Positions 10,521 through 21,338 of a DNA stretch of 64,000 bases are shown here, piece by piece. A model generated the notes under the pieces. That model saw only the letters and a list, made by a program, of their open reading frames with translations. It did not search any database and was not told the DNA's origin. The position numbers and the translations under genes are program-made. Origin of the DNA: Tremella fuciformis (Eukaryota > Basidiomycota > Tremellomycetes > Tremellales > Tremellaceae). Where the stretch lies: the NCBI GenBank assembly GCA_032768795.1, contig CP136499.1, positions 1 through 64,000 on the forward strand, in the 5' to 3' direction. The first letter of the stretch is position 1. Each line of letters starts with the position of its first letter.

Positions 10521-10990
10521 CGGAGTTGCTCCGTCAGTTCCGCTCCGATCTGGAAATGGGTTAGAGATTCAGAATCAGCTCGTCAAATAGAGTATATTAG
10601 CACCCTTCACATCACAAAAATAATTCCACTCACAACCAGCAAATTCCAAGGGTCCCCCCTTGGGCCATATGAGCTCCAAGGGTCCCCCCTTGGACCGTTT
10701 TACGTCAAGTCAGGGATGCATGCGAGAGTCATCCCACATACATTTGGGGCCATATTAGGCTACTCTCTTCGACAATCAACTCAATATCCCAATTATTGAT
10801 CGCGTCACAGCCAATCAAAGTCAAATACCCAGTCCACTTCGGATGCCCGTAAATCCGTCAGTTTTTACCCGATCGGGAAGATCATTACATTTACGAATAG
10901 CTTTTTTGTCGAACCTTTTGAATCTAAAAAAAAAGTTTCGAAAATCTCGATGCGCGAGAAAGTCCCCCCCCCCAAAACCTCCCTGTAACC
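10521..10990. repeat. Degenerate 862-type unit, further truncated
   Basis: Begins at the unit's CTCCGCCAGTTTCGCTCCG equivalent and ends in CCTGTAACCC. The left end is more truncated than in the preceding copy, while the right end is the same. Confidence 0.9.
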
Positions 10991-11272
10991 CATGCATGCG
11001 AGAGTCATCCCACATATATTTAGGACCATATTAGGCTACTCTCTTCGACAATCAACTCAATATTCCAATTATTGATCGCGTCACAGCCAACCAAAGTCAA
11101 ATACCCAGTCCACTTTGGATGCCCGTAAATCCGTCAGTTTTTACCCGATCGGGAAGGTCATTACATTTACGAATAGCTTTTTTGTCGAACTTTTTGAATC
11201 TAAAAAAAAAGTTTCGAAAATCTCGATGCGCAAGAAAGTCCCCCCCCCCCGGAACCTGCCTGTAACCCCTAA
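10991..11272. repeat. Degenerate 862-type unit, shortest copy
   Basis: Only the last 280 bp of the unit, from ATGCATGCGAGAGTCATCCC, ending in CCTGTAACCCCTAAG. Three successive copies with a shared right end and progressively shorter left ends give a staircase of 5' truncation. Confidence 0.9.
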
Positions 11273-13687
11273 GACTACACATGTACCGCAGAATGGGCGA
11301 GAGTGAGCACATTAGCTAATGAGAAGCTCCCTTTCTGACTCTCAGTCCGAAGAAGCAGGACGCGAGATCCTTTTCGTCCAGGACGGGGAAAGGTGCACCC
11401 AATCCTCCCTCCCGCATACTCGTCGAGGGGCGACAGCCAAGTGCTATACTTACGCCACGGCTCCCCGTTCCTTCGCCCCACCTGCTCGCGGGCAGCCGTC
11501 GTCTGGGAACAGGATGGCCCTCGCTCTCGGCTCGCCGTCAACCTCGATTCCGTCAGTACGCCGAATGACCCAACATTCGATCTCAAGAGCTCGATCAGCG
11601 AACTTTCGAGAACATGCACAAACAGCAGACGCGTAACAAAGGGGCTTGTGCGACGCCTCGCAAGCAGGTGGCAGCGCACAGCGATAGCCGCGATGCTCAG
11701 TCTCTGGTCAACACGGACGCCGCAACAACAATCGTCCTCGAATATGTGTAGCATCGAGCCGCAGGCGTCGTTCAACCGGCGAGCCTGCCTATGGGTTTCA
11801 AGGCGCCCATATCCTTCGCTCTTGGACCTGCGTTCGATTTCCCAGTGGCTCAGGGCGCTTTCCCTTCTCGTCGTCAATCCCGGAGCGCTTGCCGTGCAAG
11901 ACTCCGGCGGACCTTTGCCCAGCACGACGCTATCCGCCACGACGAATTTCTCAAGAAGCTAGACGACATGGTCAAAAGAGGATATGCGGTTCCGTTCGCG
12001 TTGAGCTTGTCAAGTCTCCACTCCATACGAGGGGTTATTTGCAACCGCAGTATGAACCCCGAAACGACTGGACATGGCTTCTGTCGTCACAACGCCAACC
12101 CGACCAAATGTCTAGCAGACGCATGAACCGAGGTTGCTCTCCTATGGCAGTTCGGCGCATTGCGCATTTCGCTGCAAGCAGACTTCCTCCACCATGGTGG
12201 CGGCAGCCTGGTCGGTCATGGTCTGAATGTATGACAGGCACATGTCCGGTAATGCGGCTTGACCCGTCCACGTATCCTCGCATTTGAGCGGCTGATTGCT
12301 CTTAAGCGAACCACATCTGATCATCTGTGGATCAACACTACGGAGCTGGTCACGCTTTGCCCTACGTCCGACTTTTCCTCAGACGGAGGGCGAAGCCCGA
12401 CCAACTCTCTGTTGTCGATTCACTGATGATGAGATGTAGTCCGCCTGGGAGCGACGAGCCGCTCCGAATCCGAGGTCATGTGGGCGGGTCGACGCCGCAT
12501 GGTTCATCCCTCCCTGGTGCCGCAGAGACAGGGTGCGTGGCTGGAGGGGGGACAGGGGCAAGCGGAGAGGGAGGAGCCGAGCCGGCCTAAGTGACCGCAG
12601 AGCGAAGCGAAGGAGTGCTGAGGATCAGAATTTAACGGCACCCAGAGGACGTTCGGCCGCTGGTCCGGCACGCGTCGAGAGCCCTAGGCAAGCGGGGAGC
12701 CCCAAGCCAGCGAGCTGGGCGAGGGGAAGTTCGAGGAAGAGGTGCTGCAAGCAGAGGTAGAGGGGGAAGGGCGCGAGAGCGGAGGAATGGAGGTGGACGG
12801 GGGGGAGGTAGGGACACAAGGCTTCGAGCTGGCTGCCGTCCTGAACAAAGGGAGCGGCGAGCGTATGAGGCAACGCCGGCGTAGGCCATCTTCGCCATCT
12901 TCGCACGGCATAAGGGGAAGACGATACTTATAGGCAGGCCTTGAAGCCAGCGACAGCGTTTTCGACGCGGAGGTGCGCTGGTGCGCGGCGGCATTCAACT
13001 TCCTCAACACTTTTGACACTGCCGACCCTCCGACGTTGGACTCGTCCGACGTCATCTACGCCGCCGTCACCGGTCAACCGCTCGTTGAAAGATTCACCCC
13101 GTCACCGCCCGGAAGGCGTAAAAGAGGCCAAAGCGAGCGCGTCACGCGCCGAGATGGACGCGTCCGGCGTTCAACATGGAGGGGGAGGACGCGGCACCTT
13201 CCCGGGGGCCTGCGTAACCCCGGATTCGAGCAGGACAGCACGTCAACCGGGGCCCGATGAAGATACTTGTCAGTGCCCGTCTGCGCGCAGAGACAAGGAA
13301 CTTATCAGCAGACGGTCCACGCGAACGCCGTCGACGCCGAGCGACCTTGTTTGCGGCGCAGGTAAGAGGGACGTAGGTGCCTCGTCCCTCAGGGTGTCAT
13401 CGGCCGGAAGTGCCACACCTGCACAACCGGACAATGCACTCTCACAGACGGTGAGCCCGTGCCACCCCGGCGATCCGCCGAGCGCCTCATTGGCCGCCAT
13501 GGCTTCGCCACAGTGCAGGAGCTCGCTGCACTGGCGCGTAGCTTGGGTAACGCCAGGTTGCGTCAATATGCCATGGACGAATTAAGGCGGATGCTCGGGG
13601 ACGATCTGAGCGAGTGGGGTCAACGAGGGACCGGCCCCGGTGGGTCGGGAATCCATCAGGAAGTAGGGAAAATGTTCATAGTCATGA
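11273..13687. other. Unique sequence without a recognised gene
   Basis: Frames of 190-220 aa exist on both strands at 11275-11962, and a frame at 13459-13821 has plausible protein composition with a Leu/Ala-rich helical stretch. None shows a domain I recognise, and strand and exon structure cannot be settled by eye. The sequence has the base composition of the older chromosomal part rather than of the word-repeat units. Confidence 0.4.
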
Positions 13688-14053
13688 TTATAGAGCCCGC
13701 TGCGCATCAACTTTTGTGGACGCGCCACTCAAGCGGGAATACGCAGTGCTCAAATGCGACTCAACGAGCTCCTGATCGAGGCTTTGGCGCGCTAGAAGGC
13801 TTCTCTGGATGGGCGGCGTGAACCCTGCGACAAGCTCGGCGGCTGACTCGCTCACATGGGCCAAATGCTCCCAGATCGCACGCTCATCCGTGAGCTCAAA
13901 GCCCGCCTCCTCCACCAGATACTCAAGTCCCCTATGCCGTCTCCGGGAGTTTAGGATCGCCGCGACTTCCCAGCTTTCCCAAAGCTCGCTGTCCACTTCC
14001 ATGTGGTCGGGAGGCTCATATGACTGGCCAGGGAAAGTAGGGTGCTGGAAGGG
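13688..14053 (-). pseudogene. Relic chromodomain, end of a chromovirus integrase
   Basis: Reading leftward from 14053, residues about 20-75 match a chromodomain: WEVAAILNSRRRHRGLEYLV, an acidic segment, then IWEHLAHVSESAAELVAGF where functional copies have WEP. The preceding HPTFPGQSYEPP resembles the linker before the chromodomain in Tf2-like Ty3/gypsy polyproteins. Only this C-terminal piece remains, followed by an unrelated tail, so it is a dead fragment. It is more diverged than the chromodomain at 33704. Chromodomains of this type guide integration to histone-marked chromatin. Confidence 0.6.
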
Positions 14054-14457
14054 TGTCACGTCGGCCACGCCTCCATGATCACCAAAGCACGCCTACGAGC
14101 CTTGTTCCAGCCCAGCACGCCTGTCATACACGTGAGCCTATCGTCGATCCTTGAGTAGCCTCGACAACGCTCGAGTAGCCTCGACGACTCTAGAGCTCGA
14201 GCCTTGTCGATGGTGTTTCAAGGAGAAAGCCCAAGGCGGTGCAGAGGCGGGCACGGGTGATATATATACAAGCCCTCACCCGTAGACCGTCCTTAGCACC
14301 GTGGTATTGAGTCCCATGGATAGAAAGTAACTGCGCAGCCGTGTTGTCGACGCACGAGAGGCTGTAGGACACACCTTCTCGGGGAGGACAGAGACAGATC
14401 GACAGACAGCACGTGTGAGAGGGCCTATCAGTCGACGACCGGCCTGGCCCCGTGACA
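14054..14457 (+). mobile_element. Solo LTR of chromovirus family 1/2 (404 bp)
   Basis: Begins TGTCACGTCGGCCACG and ends GGCCCCGTGACA, the same 404-bp length as the LTR at 43912-44315 and the solo LTR at 28791-29194. It contains a TATATATAC core. The flanking five bases (AAGGG and GCATG) do not match, so any target duplication is lost or the copy arose by recombination. Confidence 0.85.
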
Positions 14458-15138
14458 GCATGCATCAATCCGTCGTCCTCCAGGTTGTTCTAGTATCTTC
14501 AAGCGTAAGTTGTAGTTGTTTGTGACTAATAGCAACGGTTCCGCCGTGCTCATAGTCCTTGGCTCGTAAAATCCTTTGGATGTTTCCGTTGGAAATTGCC
14601 TCCGTTGGAAATCGCCTCGTGGTAGCCTCGTGGTCAGGCTGCCGTGTCGGTTTCCTGACACTAGCCGAGAGCTTGCAGTCGCAAAACCTGCTTCTTGAGC
14701 TTGAACTACAGCAACACAAGACCCGCAAGACCCAGAGGAAACAGCCTGACCGCACAGTCTCATACTTTGGAACACACTCGGTCTCCACACAAAAGGTATA
14801 TGAGAAGGCAGTCGAGCTGGTGGCGGCTAGCTTGAGAAGGAAGAAGAAATTGAAGGAGCCAATGCTGCCAGTCGATAGCGAGGTCTCTTCAGAGGGGGCT
14901 CTGGTCTGGTTACAGAGCTATGAGGAGAACTGCATGCATGAGGACAAATCTTGAGATATCTATAGGGTGCAGGTAAGAGGAAGACGCATAAGTGGGGGGT
15001 ATGCATAACTAGATTGATGACTGTAGACGCACAAACATCCCGCCTGGTTGAAATTGCCTTTCGTTTCCATCACCCATCCTACACGCATTGTAGCGACCAT
15101 CACCACCCTTGAGCTCGAGATCGGTCTCCGGAACGATC
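14458..15138. other. Gap without a recognised gene
   Basis: A + strand frame (14559-14954, 131 aa) and an overlapping - frame exist, neither recognised. GGTCAGGCTGCCGTGTCGG near 14634 has an inverted relative near 47200-47228, so part of this is repetitive. Confidence 0.35.
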
Positions 15139-16964
15139 ATGTCCGAGCGACCTTCATCCTCTGTTGCCACCTCGACCGCAGCCCCATCATTGAGATCGCA
15201 TGCTGTTCAGGCCACTTGGCTTACTAGGCTTGAGGGCAAGGGCGTGGTTCTCATTTCGGGCGACGATCCCTTGAGTTTCCACGAGGCGCAGACCTATAGG
15301 CGATCGAGCGAGCCACTACGGGAACAGTTGGCGCATCTGTTGGATGTGGTGCTGTATAACCCTGCCCAGGTGAGTGGATGGTACAGAACAGGTTTCTTCT
15401 GTTCCCGTCATACGCACCGCCGCCGGCGCGGGCTGACACATCTCAGTCCGTCGATAACGAGCCAAACATATCTCTGCTTCGTATGATTCGCCAGACCTGT
15501 CGGACGTTCAACAAGCTCAATGCGGCGTTGAGCGAAGAGAACGGGTGGACCATCCCGGTGAAACAACTCCTCGACCACGTCACGCAAAGCACCCCAGCCG
15601 TAGAGGTCTCTGTGTGAGTTTTGTCTCATCTGTATGCATCAGGAGTGGTGCGAGCTGAGACTACAGGGTTGATCGGGACGTCTCGAGCTCGCTGCTCTCG
15701 ATCATTGGTCACACGGATCTGCGTAAAGTCAGACCCGACATGCTCATCGGCCTTTCCCCCGACACCATACGCATAGCCGAAAATGCAGCATCAGCGACTT
15801 TGCCAGGCTCCATCAGACAATACGTCAATTCTCGCTCAGTGCTTGTCCCGTACGAGATCAGTCAAGGCAAGTCCTTTGCCCTACTCCCCGATCTCTACAC
15901 AGCTATGCTGTCCATCTGTCTACCTGTCACAGGTCTTTGCGTAGCGACGCGCACACTGACTCGCAGTCCTGAGCGCCGAGCACTGGTTCTCGTACATGTT
16001 CTTGGAGCTCAAAGGGCCTAATGGCAACTCAGGCGAAGCGCGCATTCAAAATTTCACAGCCTGCTTTGTCGGCCTTCAGATTCTCCGCACACTCGCTCAG
16101 CTGGCTCGCGATGCCGACACGAATTCTTTCCGTGAGCCAACGGAATGCATGCGGCGGACGTACGGCTTGCAGACGGAAGGTTCGGGTCAAGTCTGGCGGC
16201 TGGTGACGATGAAAGCGACCGACGACTTCTACGATCTGGATTCAGGGGACGACCCAGAGGGAACGTACGTAAGTAATTGCTTTCAGTCTCGCTATTTTCC
16301 AACTACTTTCCGATCTAATCGGATGATCGCGTAGGGAACGCATGCGCTGACGAACTAGTCGGTCACCAACCTGTGGACCGGCGATGTGACGGATCCTTAC
16401 ATGCTCGTACAACTGATCGCCATCATACATAGCATTGCCGCCGAAGCAGCCGAACGCAGCGAGATCATCGGAAATTGGCTATTCTGTTTACGAGACCTGG
16501 ATAAGCCCGCTACTCCGCGCAAACGTGTCTCAGTGTCCGCCGGAGCCAAAATGCCGAGCACAACCCCAAAGAAGCGGGCCCGACCGGAAGAGGCGCCCGG
16601 CGTCAACGAGAACCGGTCGACAGTAAACGATGCAGCTACACCAATCGGCGGTTCGTCGGACCGTGAGTCCGCCAACAGGTTCTCCTCCACCGTAAAGACG
16701 ATGTCTCGCCAATCGCGCACCCGGGATTTTGAGCTCGGCCTTGCAGCGTTTGACAGCAGCTCGCAGTTGTACAAGAACGAACTAGACGCTTGGTTGTCCA
16801 ACATCGCATCAGGCAGCGGATCGGCCAATGCAACACATCACAATTGCAAGCTGGACGCGGACATGACATACGGGACAGAGGATGAGAGAGATGAGCGGAA
16901 CCAGCCGTGGGTCAAGATTGGAGCTATTGCAAGGTCTCATTCGATGAGCCTGGCAATGCATTGA
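15139..16964 (+). CDS. PD-(D/E)XK nuclease-like protein 1 (501 aa, five exons)
   Basis: Model: 15139-15369, 15447-15613, 15667-15866, 15967-16268, 16359-16964. The sum is an exact multiple of three. The third intron needs a GC-AG pair (GCAAGT donor); the others are GT-AG. The start is the first ATG in a frame whose upstream part lacks one. The protein shows RPDMLIG followed about 50 residues later by FLELKGPNG and EARIQ, the PD ... ExK layout of the fungal PD-(D/E)XK-like family, then an aromatic strand (VWRLVTM) and a helix (MLVQLIAIIHSIAA). The C-terminal third is basic and disordered. A paralogue with the same order of motifs and similar intron positions lies at 30047-32128. Family assignment is from motif order only; activity is unknown. 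Confidence 0.6.
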
Positions 16965-18798
16965 GGGAGGGACGACTGGACATGCTATGCTGCATAGGGG
17001 AAAAGACTCTGGCGTACTTCCTATGAATAGGCAAGGCTTTCGAGCCAACACCAACTCGTGCTGATCGATCTCGACGTTTAAATTATTCTTCAAAGAAGGT
17101 CCTATTACTTGTCCGAAATGTATACGTAGAGTCTGGATTGGGTAGTCGGCTGGCTCCATGTTGACGCACAATATTCCTTGACGAAGCCCACCAACGGCGG
17201 AATAGCACTGGCTGGTAACTCGTGTCTGAAACGGAACACCATGACAGCACCAGTCGTTCACACTAATGAACAGGATGAGCGCAACCAAAAACATCTGTGC
17301 AGGCCCCATATCTGGCAAGCCCCCAGGTCATTCGAAAGCTTCTCAAAGGCTGGCGACTCTCTGTAGATATCGCTGAGGACGTCTTCAAGCAGTTTCACAG
17401 TGGCGACGGTGGAGAGCTCGTACCGTCCACGGAGCGGGGTGCAGATTGATGGCGAGTGAACAGGATCCGCTCGGCTGCAACAAGCGCGAGTCTCTGCGTG
17501 CGGCGCCGCGGCATGGTCGTTTGCCTGTGCGAGCAGAGCGCAGAGGTTGTTGGCCCGCCATGGGAAAAGAAACTCCCGAAGGGAGCATGCATATCCTGGC
17601 AGACTCATAGCAAGGCTTTCGGGACATGCTCGCCCTTGCCTCATCGGCCTCTGATAGCGAAATGCACCTACACCTTTACTCGGTGATTGTCGCATCGTAT
17701 GGAGCGAAGTCTGTAGAGCGGTATACACCGCAAAAGAATCTACCAAGCGGATAGATGAGATCGACAGTCTCTCGGGCGCTGATTGCAATATCCAGCTCGG
17801 CCCGCCGCCTCGCCGCCCGCCGCCCGCCGCCCGCTGCCCGCTGGAGAACTTTTGCTGCATGGCATGTCGAGGTAAGAGCTATGTACAGACTTCTGGCGCC
17901 CTCTGGTACAATCCACGACCGCTGCACCTGTGGCCATTGACACTCGAGGGCAAGGTAGACGCTCCTCTACGAGGTTGACTATGACTCGTAAATCAAAACA
18001 TCGCCACCAGCCAGTTGTCTTGGTCTTGGGAGACACATACGTATCAAGTGCTCTACGATACGCAGTGCCGCCTCGACGCATGCACCTGGCAATGCCCGTC
18101 CTGCTCGCCTGCCCACGATATAGTGACGTACGACCGACCGGGCAGGCTAGAGTAGGTGTCAAGACCGGACGTAGGATATCCGCGTCGAGCAGGGAAGTCG
18201 AAGTCGCCTTGCAGGGAGTATGCAATCGAGTATGACTACTAGAAGTAGACTGAGAGTACAAGAGATACATTCGACTAGAGATCCCCTCTACTTGAGTGTC
18301 TACTATATGTATTCGAGAACCGTCCAACCATACTAGGCCGTTCGGGTGCATTTAGAAGTTTGGCTACTTTACCCGGATGAGGCAAGTGGGCGGTTAAGGT
18401 TTGCGTCAGGCCGTGTGGCACTTGGCCTTGTCTCATTCCGCCACAGTCTCAGTGCCACAGTCCTGACAGCAGGCTGCTCAGCGGGAGCTTGGGTTCCATG
18501 TCCGCCGGTACGTCGAGTACTCGTGAATCACCACGTGTCCACCGTCATCACCATCAATCTCATAGCTACATCTCTGTCTATCTGTCACAAATGACACCAA
18601 AGCATCACCATGACCAAGCAAGACCGAGCCAAAGGAACGTGAGTCGAGCACTCGTCGGCGCTCGCCAAAGCTCGTCGCGACTCGTCAAGACCGACCCACA
18701 TGAAATTACCTCATTTCTCAGACAAAATGATACAACTCTTGCACAGCTAAGTCCCGCCGTCACCGCAGCTCTCCTCGACAGCAAGGAGCTCCCCAAAG
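16965..18798. other. Gap; possible unrecognised gene on the minus strand
   Basis: A 200-aa minus-strand frame (17258-17860) joins naturally to a second minus frame (16809-17318) and has protein-like composition, but no domain is recognised. A low-complexity CGCCCGC run lies at 17805-17840. 18250-18330 is AT-rich without clear LTR ends. Confidence 0.3.
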
Positions 18799-18960
18799 CT
18801 AACAGTATGAAATCCTGCACCGGGGGGCCGGGTACATGATCCGACCGGGGGTTTTGTCATTTTACTGGGGGGTACCCAAAATTCGACCGGGGGTTTCGTC
18901 ATTTTACCTGGGGGTGGCCCAAATGTTCGACTGGGGGTCGAGGCCTCTGAACTGGGGGGG
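18799..18960 (+). repeat. Inverted copy of the ACTGTTAG terminus plus GACCGGGGGTTT repeats
   Basis: Starts CTAACAGTATGAAATCC, the reverse complement of the 2983-3046 and 32368-32429 blocks. GACCGGGGGTTTTGTCATTT then repeats with variation. It forms the left border of the unit that carries the 19361 gene. Confidence 0.75.
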
Positions 18961-19119
18961 GCAGACCTCGACCCAGATATGGGGGGTCCTCTGGCTGTGC
19001 TCTGCACCCGGGGCCAAGGGGCGTACTTGGGGGCGCACCGGGGCCTTGCCTGCCGTACCTGTGGCCGCTTCCGTCCCCTGGCTGTGCCTGCTGCGCCTAC
19101 GTCGCTCCCTTGGAGCTCT

Positions 19120-19252
19120 GACTTGATGACGGAAGACGCCGGGAGGAGCCAGATGACGCTGGCAACGACGAAACGACGTGATGACGTGACGACGCAGTGA
19201 CGAAACGACGCAAGACAAAATGACGAAACGACGCACGGCCTGTCTATATAAG
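19120..19252 (+). promoter_or_regulatory. ACGACG word array and TATA box upstream of the 19361 gene
   Basis: GACGAAACGACG-type words repeat between 19120 and 19235. TCTATATAAG (19243-19252) is a TATA box about 110 bp before the ATG. A short direct repeat (CCAACATTCACATAGACCTC, twice) lies in the leader. Confidence 0.6.
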
Positions 19253-19360
19253 TCATCACCCTGGACCCCTGCTCCCCCTTGCCACCAACACCAACATTCA
19301 CATAGACCTCACCAACATTCACATAGACCTCACCAACACCACACATAGAGCCCACCCACC

Positions 19361-20464
19361 ATGTCCACTTTCTTTCCAGACTACTGCAGCTTCAGCCCTG
19401 GGGCAACCCCGCAAGCAGCCACTCCAGGCCCCTCTGCTCCCCAAGAAGAGCCTGCGCCAACGCCCTCTTGGCAGCCGTTCGCCCCGGGCCCCGCTCTGGG
19501 TGCAGCCGCACCCGACGTACACACTCCCCTGCAGCTCAATCCGCGAGTCGGCCCCGTGCGAGATGTCTCAGGCTCACACTCCAGATACATGGCACCGCCG
19601 CTGCCGTATGTCCCCCCCAAGTTGCCGGTGTGGACCCCAGCGCAGCTTGAGCTGCTACAGACCATTGCTCCGGCCGAGCTGCCCGGGTTTGTCAACGAAG
19701 ACCAACAACAGCAATGGGACGCCGTCCCTGTCCTTCCGCCCGACGTGTTCCAGCCCCAGCCCCCCTTTCAGATGGGAACGCCCGCCCCCGTCGGCCCGTA
19801 CCCAGACGTCTTCAGCCCCGAGACCTCCAGGCTGCTCGAGCGGGCCATAATGGACATGAACCCCGGGTCGCCGGCCGGTGTGTACCTGTTGGCCGCGCAG
19901 CCCATGGCAATGCCTCCCAGCGCGCAGACCTTGGTCCCTGAGAGCCAGCCTGAAGACGGATCCGGCTCCGAGTCCGAATCCGGGTCAGACTCCGAGTCGG
20001 ACGGTCCGGCACGGCCTCCCGTATGGGCCTCCGTGTCCGCCCCGAACCGTCCCAGGCCGAGGGCCGTGCCGGAGGTGGAGATCCCGAGGTCCCCTCCCAC
20101 TCGCCGGACGGCCCTCAAGCCGTCCGAGGACCTCGAACGCGATTGGGACCCGAGCGTGGACATCGATGAGGACTCTACCCCTTGGGTGCTGAAGGGAAAC
20201 CCCCAGATCCGACTCGGGGACAAACCCCGCGTGCAGTATGTGTTTCAGAACACGCAAACCGGCGAAAAGCAGATGGTGGACGGCTCGAAATTCCGCGGCA
20301 GGAGGCAGCTCGAGATCGAGCGGGCGAAGAGGATATGCCGCAAGAAGTTCCTGCACCTTCTCGTGCTGAGAAACCTCAGGTTGGACAAGGGCGAGCTGCA
20401 GATGGGCCGGGCGACCATCCTGGCTTGGGTGACAATGTTGGATGAGCACCCCGAGAGGGTGTAG
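19361..20464 (+). CDS. Acidic/Pro-rich protein with basic C-terminal helix region (367 aa)
   Basis: Not recognised. ATG at 19361 follows a TATA box and leader, with no intron needed. Residues 1-190 are Pro/Ala/Gln-rich and disordered. An acidic serine stretch (SESESGSDSESDG) lies near residue 210. A Pro/Arg linker follows. The last 100 residues look folded: QIRLGDKPRVQYVFQNTQTG then a helical Arg/Lys/Leu-rich segment (LEIERAKRICRKKFLHLLVL). The layout of acidic activation-like region plus basic helical domain would suit a DNA-binding regulator, but this is a guess from composition. GC content and codon use differ sharply from the OTU genes nearby. Confidence 0.6.
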   Translation: MSTFFPDYCSFSPGATPQAATPGPSAPQEEPAPTPSWQPFAPGPALGAAAPDVHTPLQLNPRVGPVRDVSGSHSRYMAPPLPYVPPKLPVWTPAQLELLQTIAPAELPGFVNEDQQQQWDAVPVLPPDVFQPQPPFQMGTPAPVGPYPDVFSPETSRLLERAIMDMNPGSPAGVYLLAAQPMAMPPSAQTLVPESQPEDGSGSESESGSDSESDGPARPPVWASVSAPNRPRPRAVPEVEIPRSPPTRRTALKPSEDLERDWDPSVDIDEDSTPWVLKGNPQIRLGDKPRVQYVFQNTQTGEKQMVDGSKFRGRRQLEIERAKRICRKKFLHLLVLRNLRLDKGELQMGRATILAWVTMLDEHPERV

Positions 20465-20689
20465 GCTTTGTAGAAGGACCCGTATTGTGCCATGCATGTA
20501 CACTGTAACTCGGGCGCTCGGGGTCAACGTGGTGGACGAGTGTCGTCAGTACGTCCCGCCGGGGCGATCGCACGGCTTTCCCGTCGACTGTGAGATACAA
20601 AGAGGAGCAAGCTGTCTGATCATCAAAACGGTATGATTATCAAAGACTGACGGATCACGTCTCACGGGTGAAGTACATGCGCCGGCTTG

Positions 20690-20835
20690 TCTGCTTGTCT
20701 GCCTGTCTGCCTGTCTGCTTGTCCGCTTGGCCGCTTGTCCGCTTGGCCGCTTGTCTGCTTGACCGCTTGACCGCTTGACCGCTTGGCCGCTTGTCCACTT
20801 GTCCGCTTGTCTGCTTGTCTGCTTGTCCGCTTGTC
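20690..20835. repeat. CCGCTTG(T/G) tandem array
   Basis: Units of 8-10 bp: TGTCTGCTTG, TGTCCGCTTG, GACCGCTTG. Frames through the array are artefacts of the repeat. Confidence 0.95.
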
Positions 20836-20874
20836 ACAGCGTTGTGCCGTCACATGGTCACGATGTCAGTTTGT

Positions 20875-21085
20875 CCTTACGTCATTTCGTCACTTTGTCA
20901 TTTCGTCAGGACGTCAGGACGTCAGGACGTCATTTCGTCATTTCGTCAGGACGTCATTTCGTCAGGACGTCAGGACGTCAGCACGTCAGGACGTCAGGAC
21001 GTCAGCACGTCAGGACGTCAGGACGTCAGCACGTCAGCACGTCACCACGTCAGCACGTCAGCACGTCACCACGTCGCCGCGTCAT
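20875..21085. repeat. GTCAGGACGTCAGCAC word array
   Basis: Irregular array of GTCATTTC, GTCAGGAC, GTCAGCAC and GTCACCAC 8-mers. It precedes a TATATGAACCC element (about 21101-21111) and the gene start at 21167. GTCAG is the word that also fills OTU paralogue B to its right. Confidence 0.95.
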
Positions 21086-21166
21086 TTCGTCATCCTGCTG
21101 CATATATGAACCCAGCTGACCAGGCTCTTCCCCTTGCTCACAGACAATCAGTCTCTTGCTACCAGC

Positions 21167-21338
21167 ATGTGGCCCCAGTCTCTCTCCACACCCCTCACAT
21201 CCCACCCTGCCCCCAACCAGGGATACCCCTCTACAATTGGTAGACAGGTTGTTGTATACTCAGACTCAGAGAGTGAGCAGTGGGAGGAGGAGGAGGACGA
21301 CGAAGAAGACATTCAGCCTGTCCGGGGGTTTAACCCTG
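21167..21338 (+). pseudogene. 5' fragment of a gene behind a GTCAG array, unrecognised
   Basis: ATG at 21167 lies about 60 bp after ATATATGAACCC and a leader like those of the 3403 and 19361 genes. The peptide begins MWPQSLSTPLTS and becomes very acidic (SDSESEQWEEEEDDEED). At about 21338 the DNA becomes the reverse complement of the OTU paralogue B coding sequence, so the gene is cut there and its open frame to 21556 runs into antisense sequence. Confidence 0.45.

Noticed and set aside
11275..11962. Overlapping 221-aa (-) and 189-aa (+) frames as genes
   Set aside because: They overlap antisense, have no recognisable domain or intron logic, and neither composition is convincing.
20655..21243. 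Frames of 60-150 aa through the CCGCTTG and GTCAG arrays
   Set aside because: Open on several frames at once because the period keeps stops out. No start context except the ATG at 21167.
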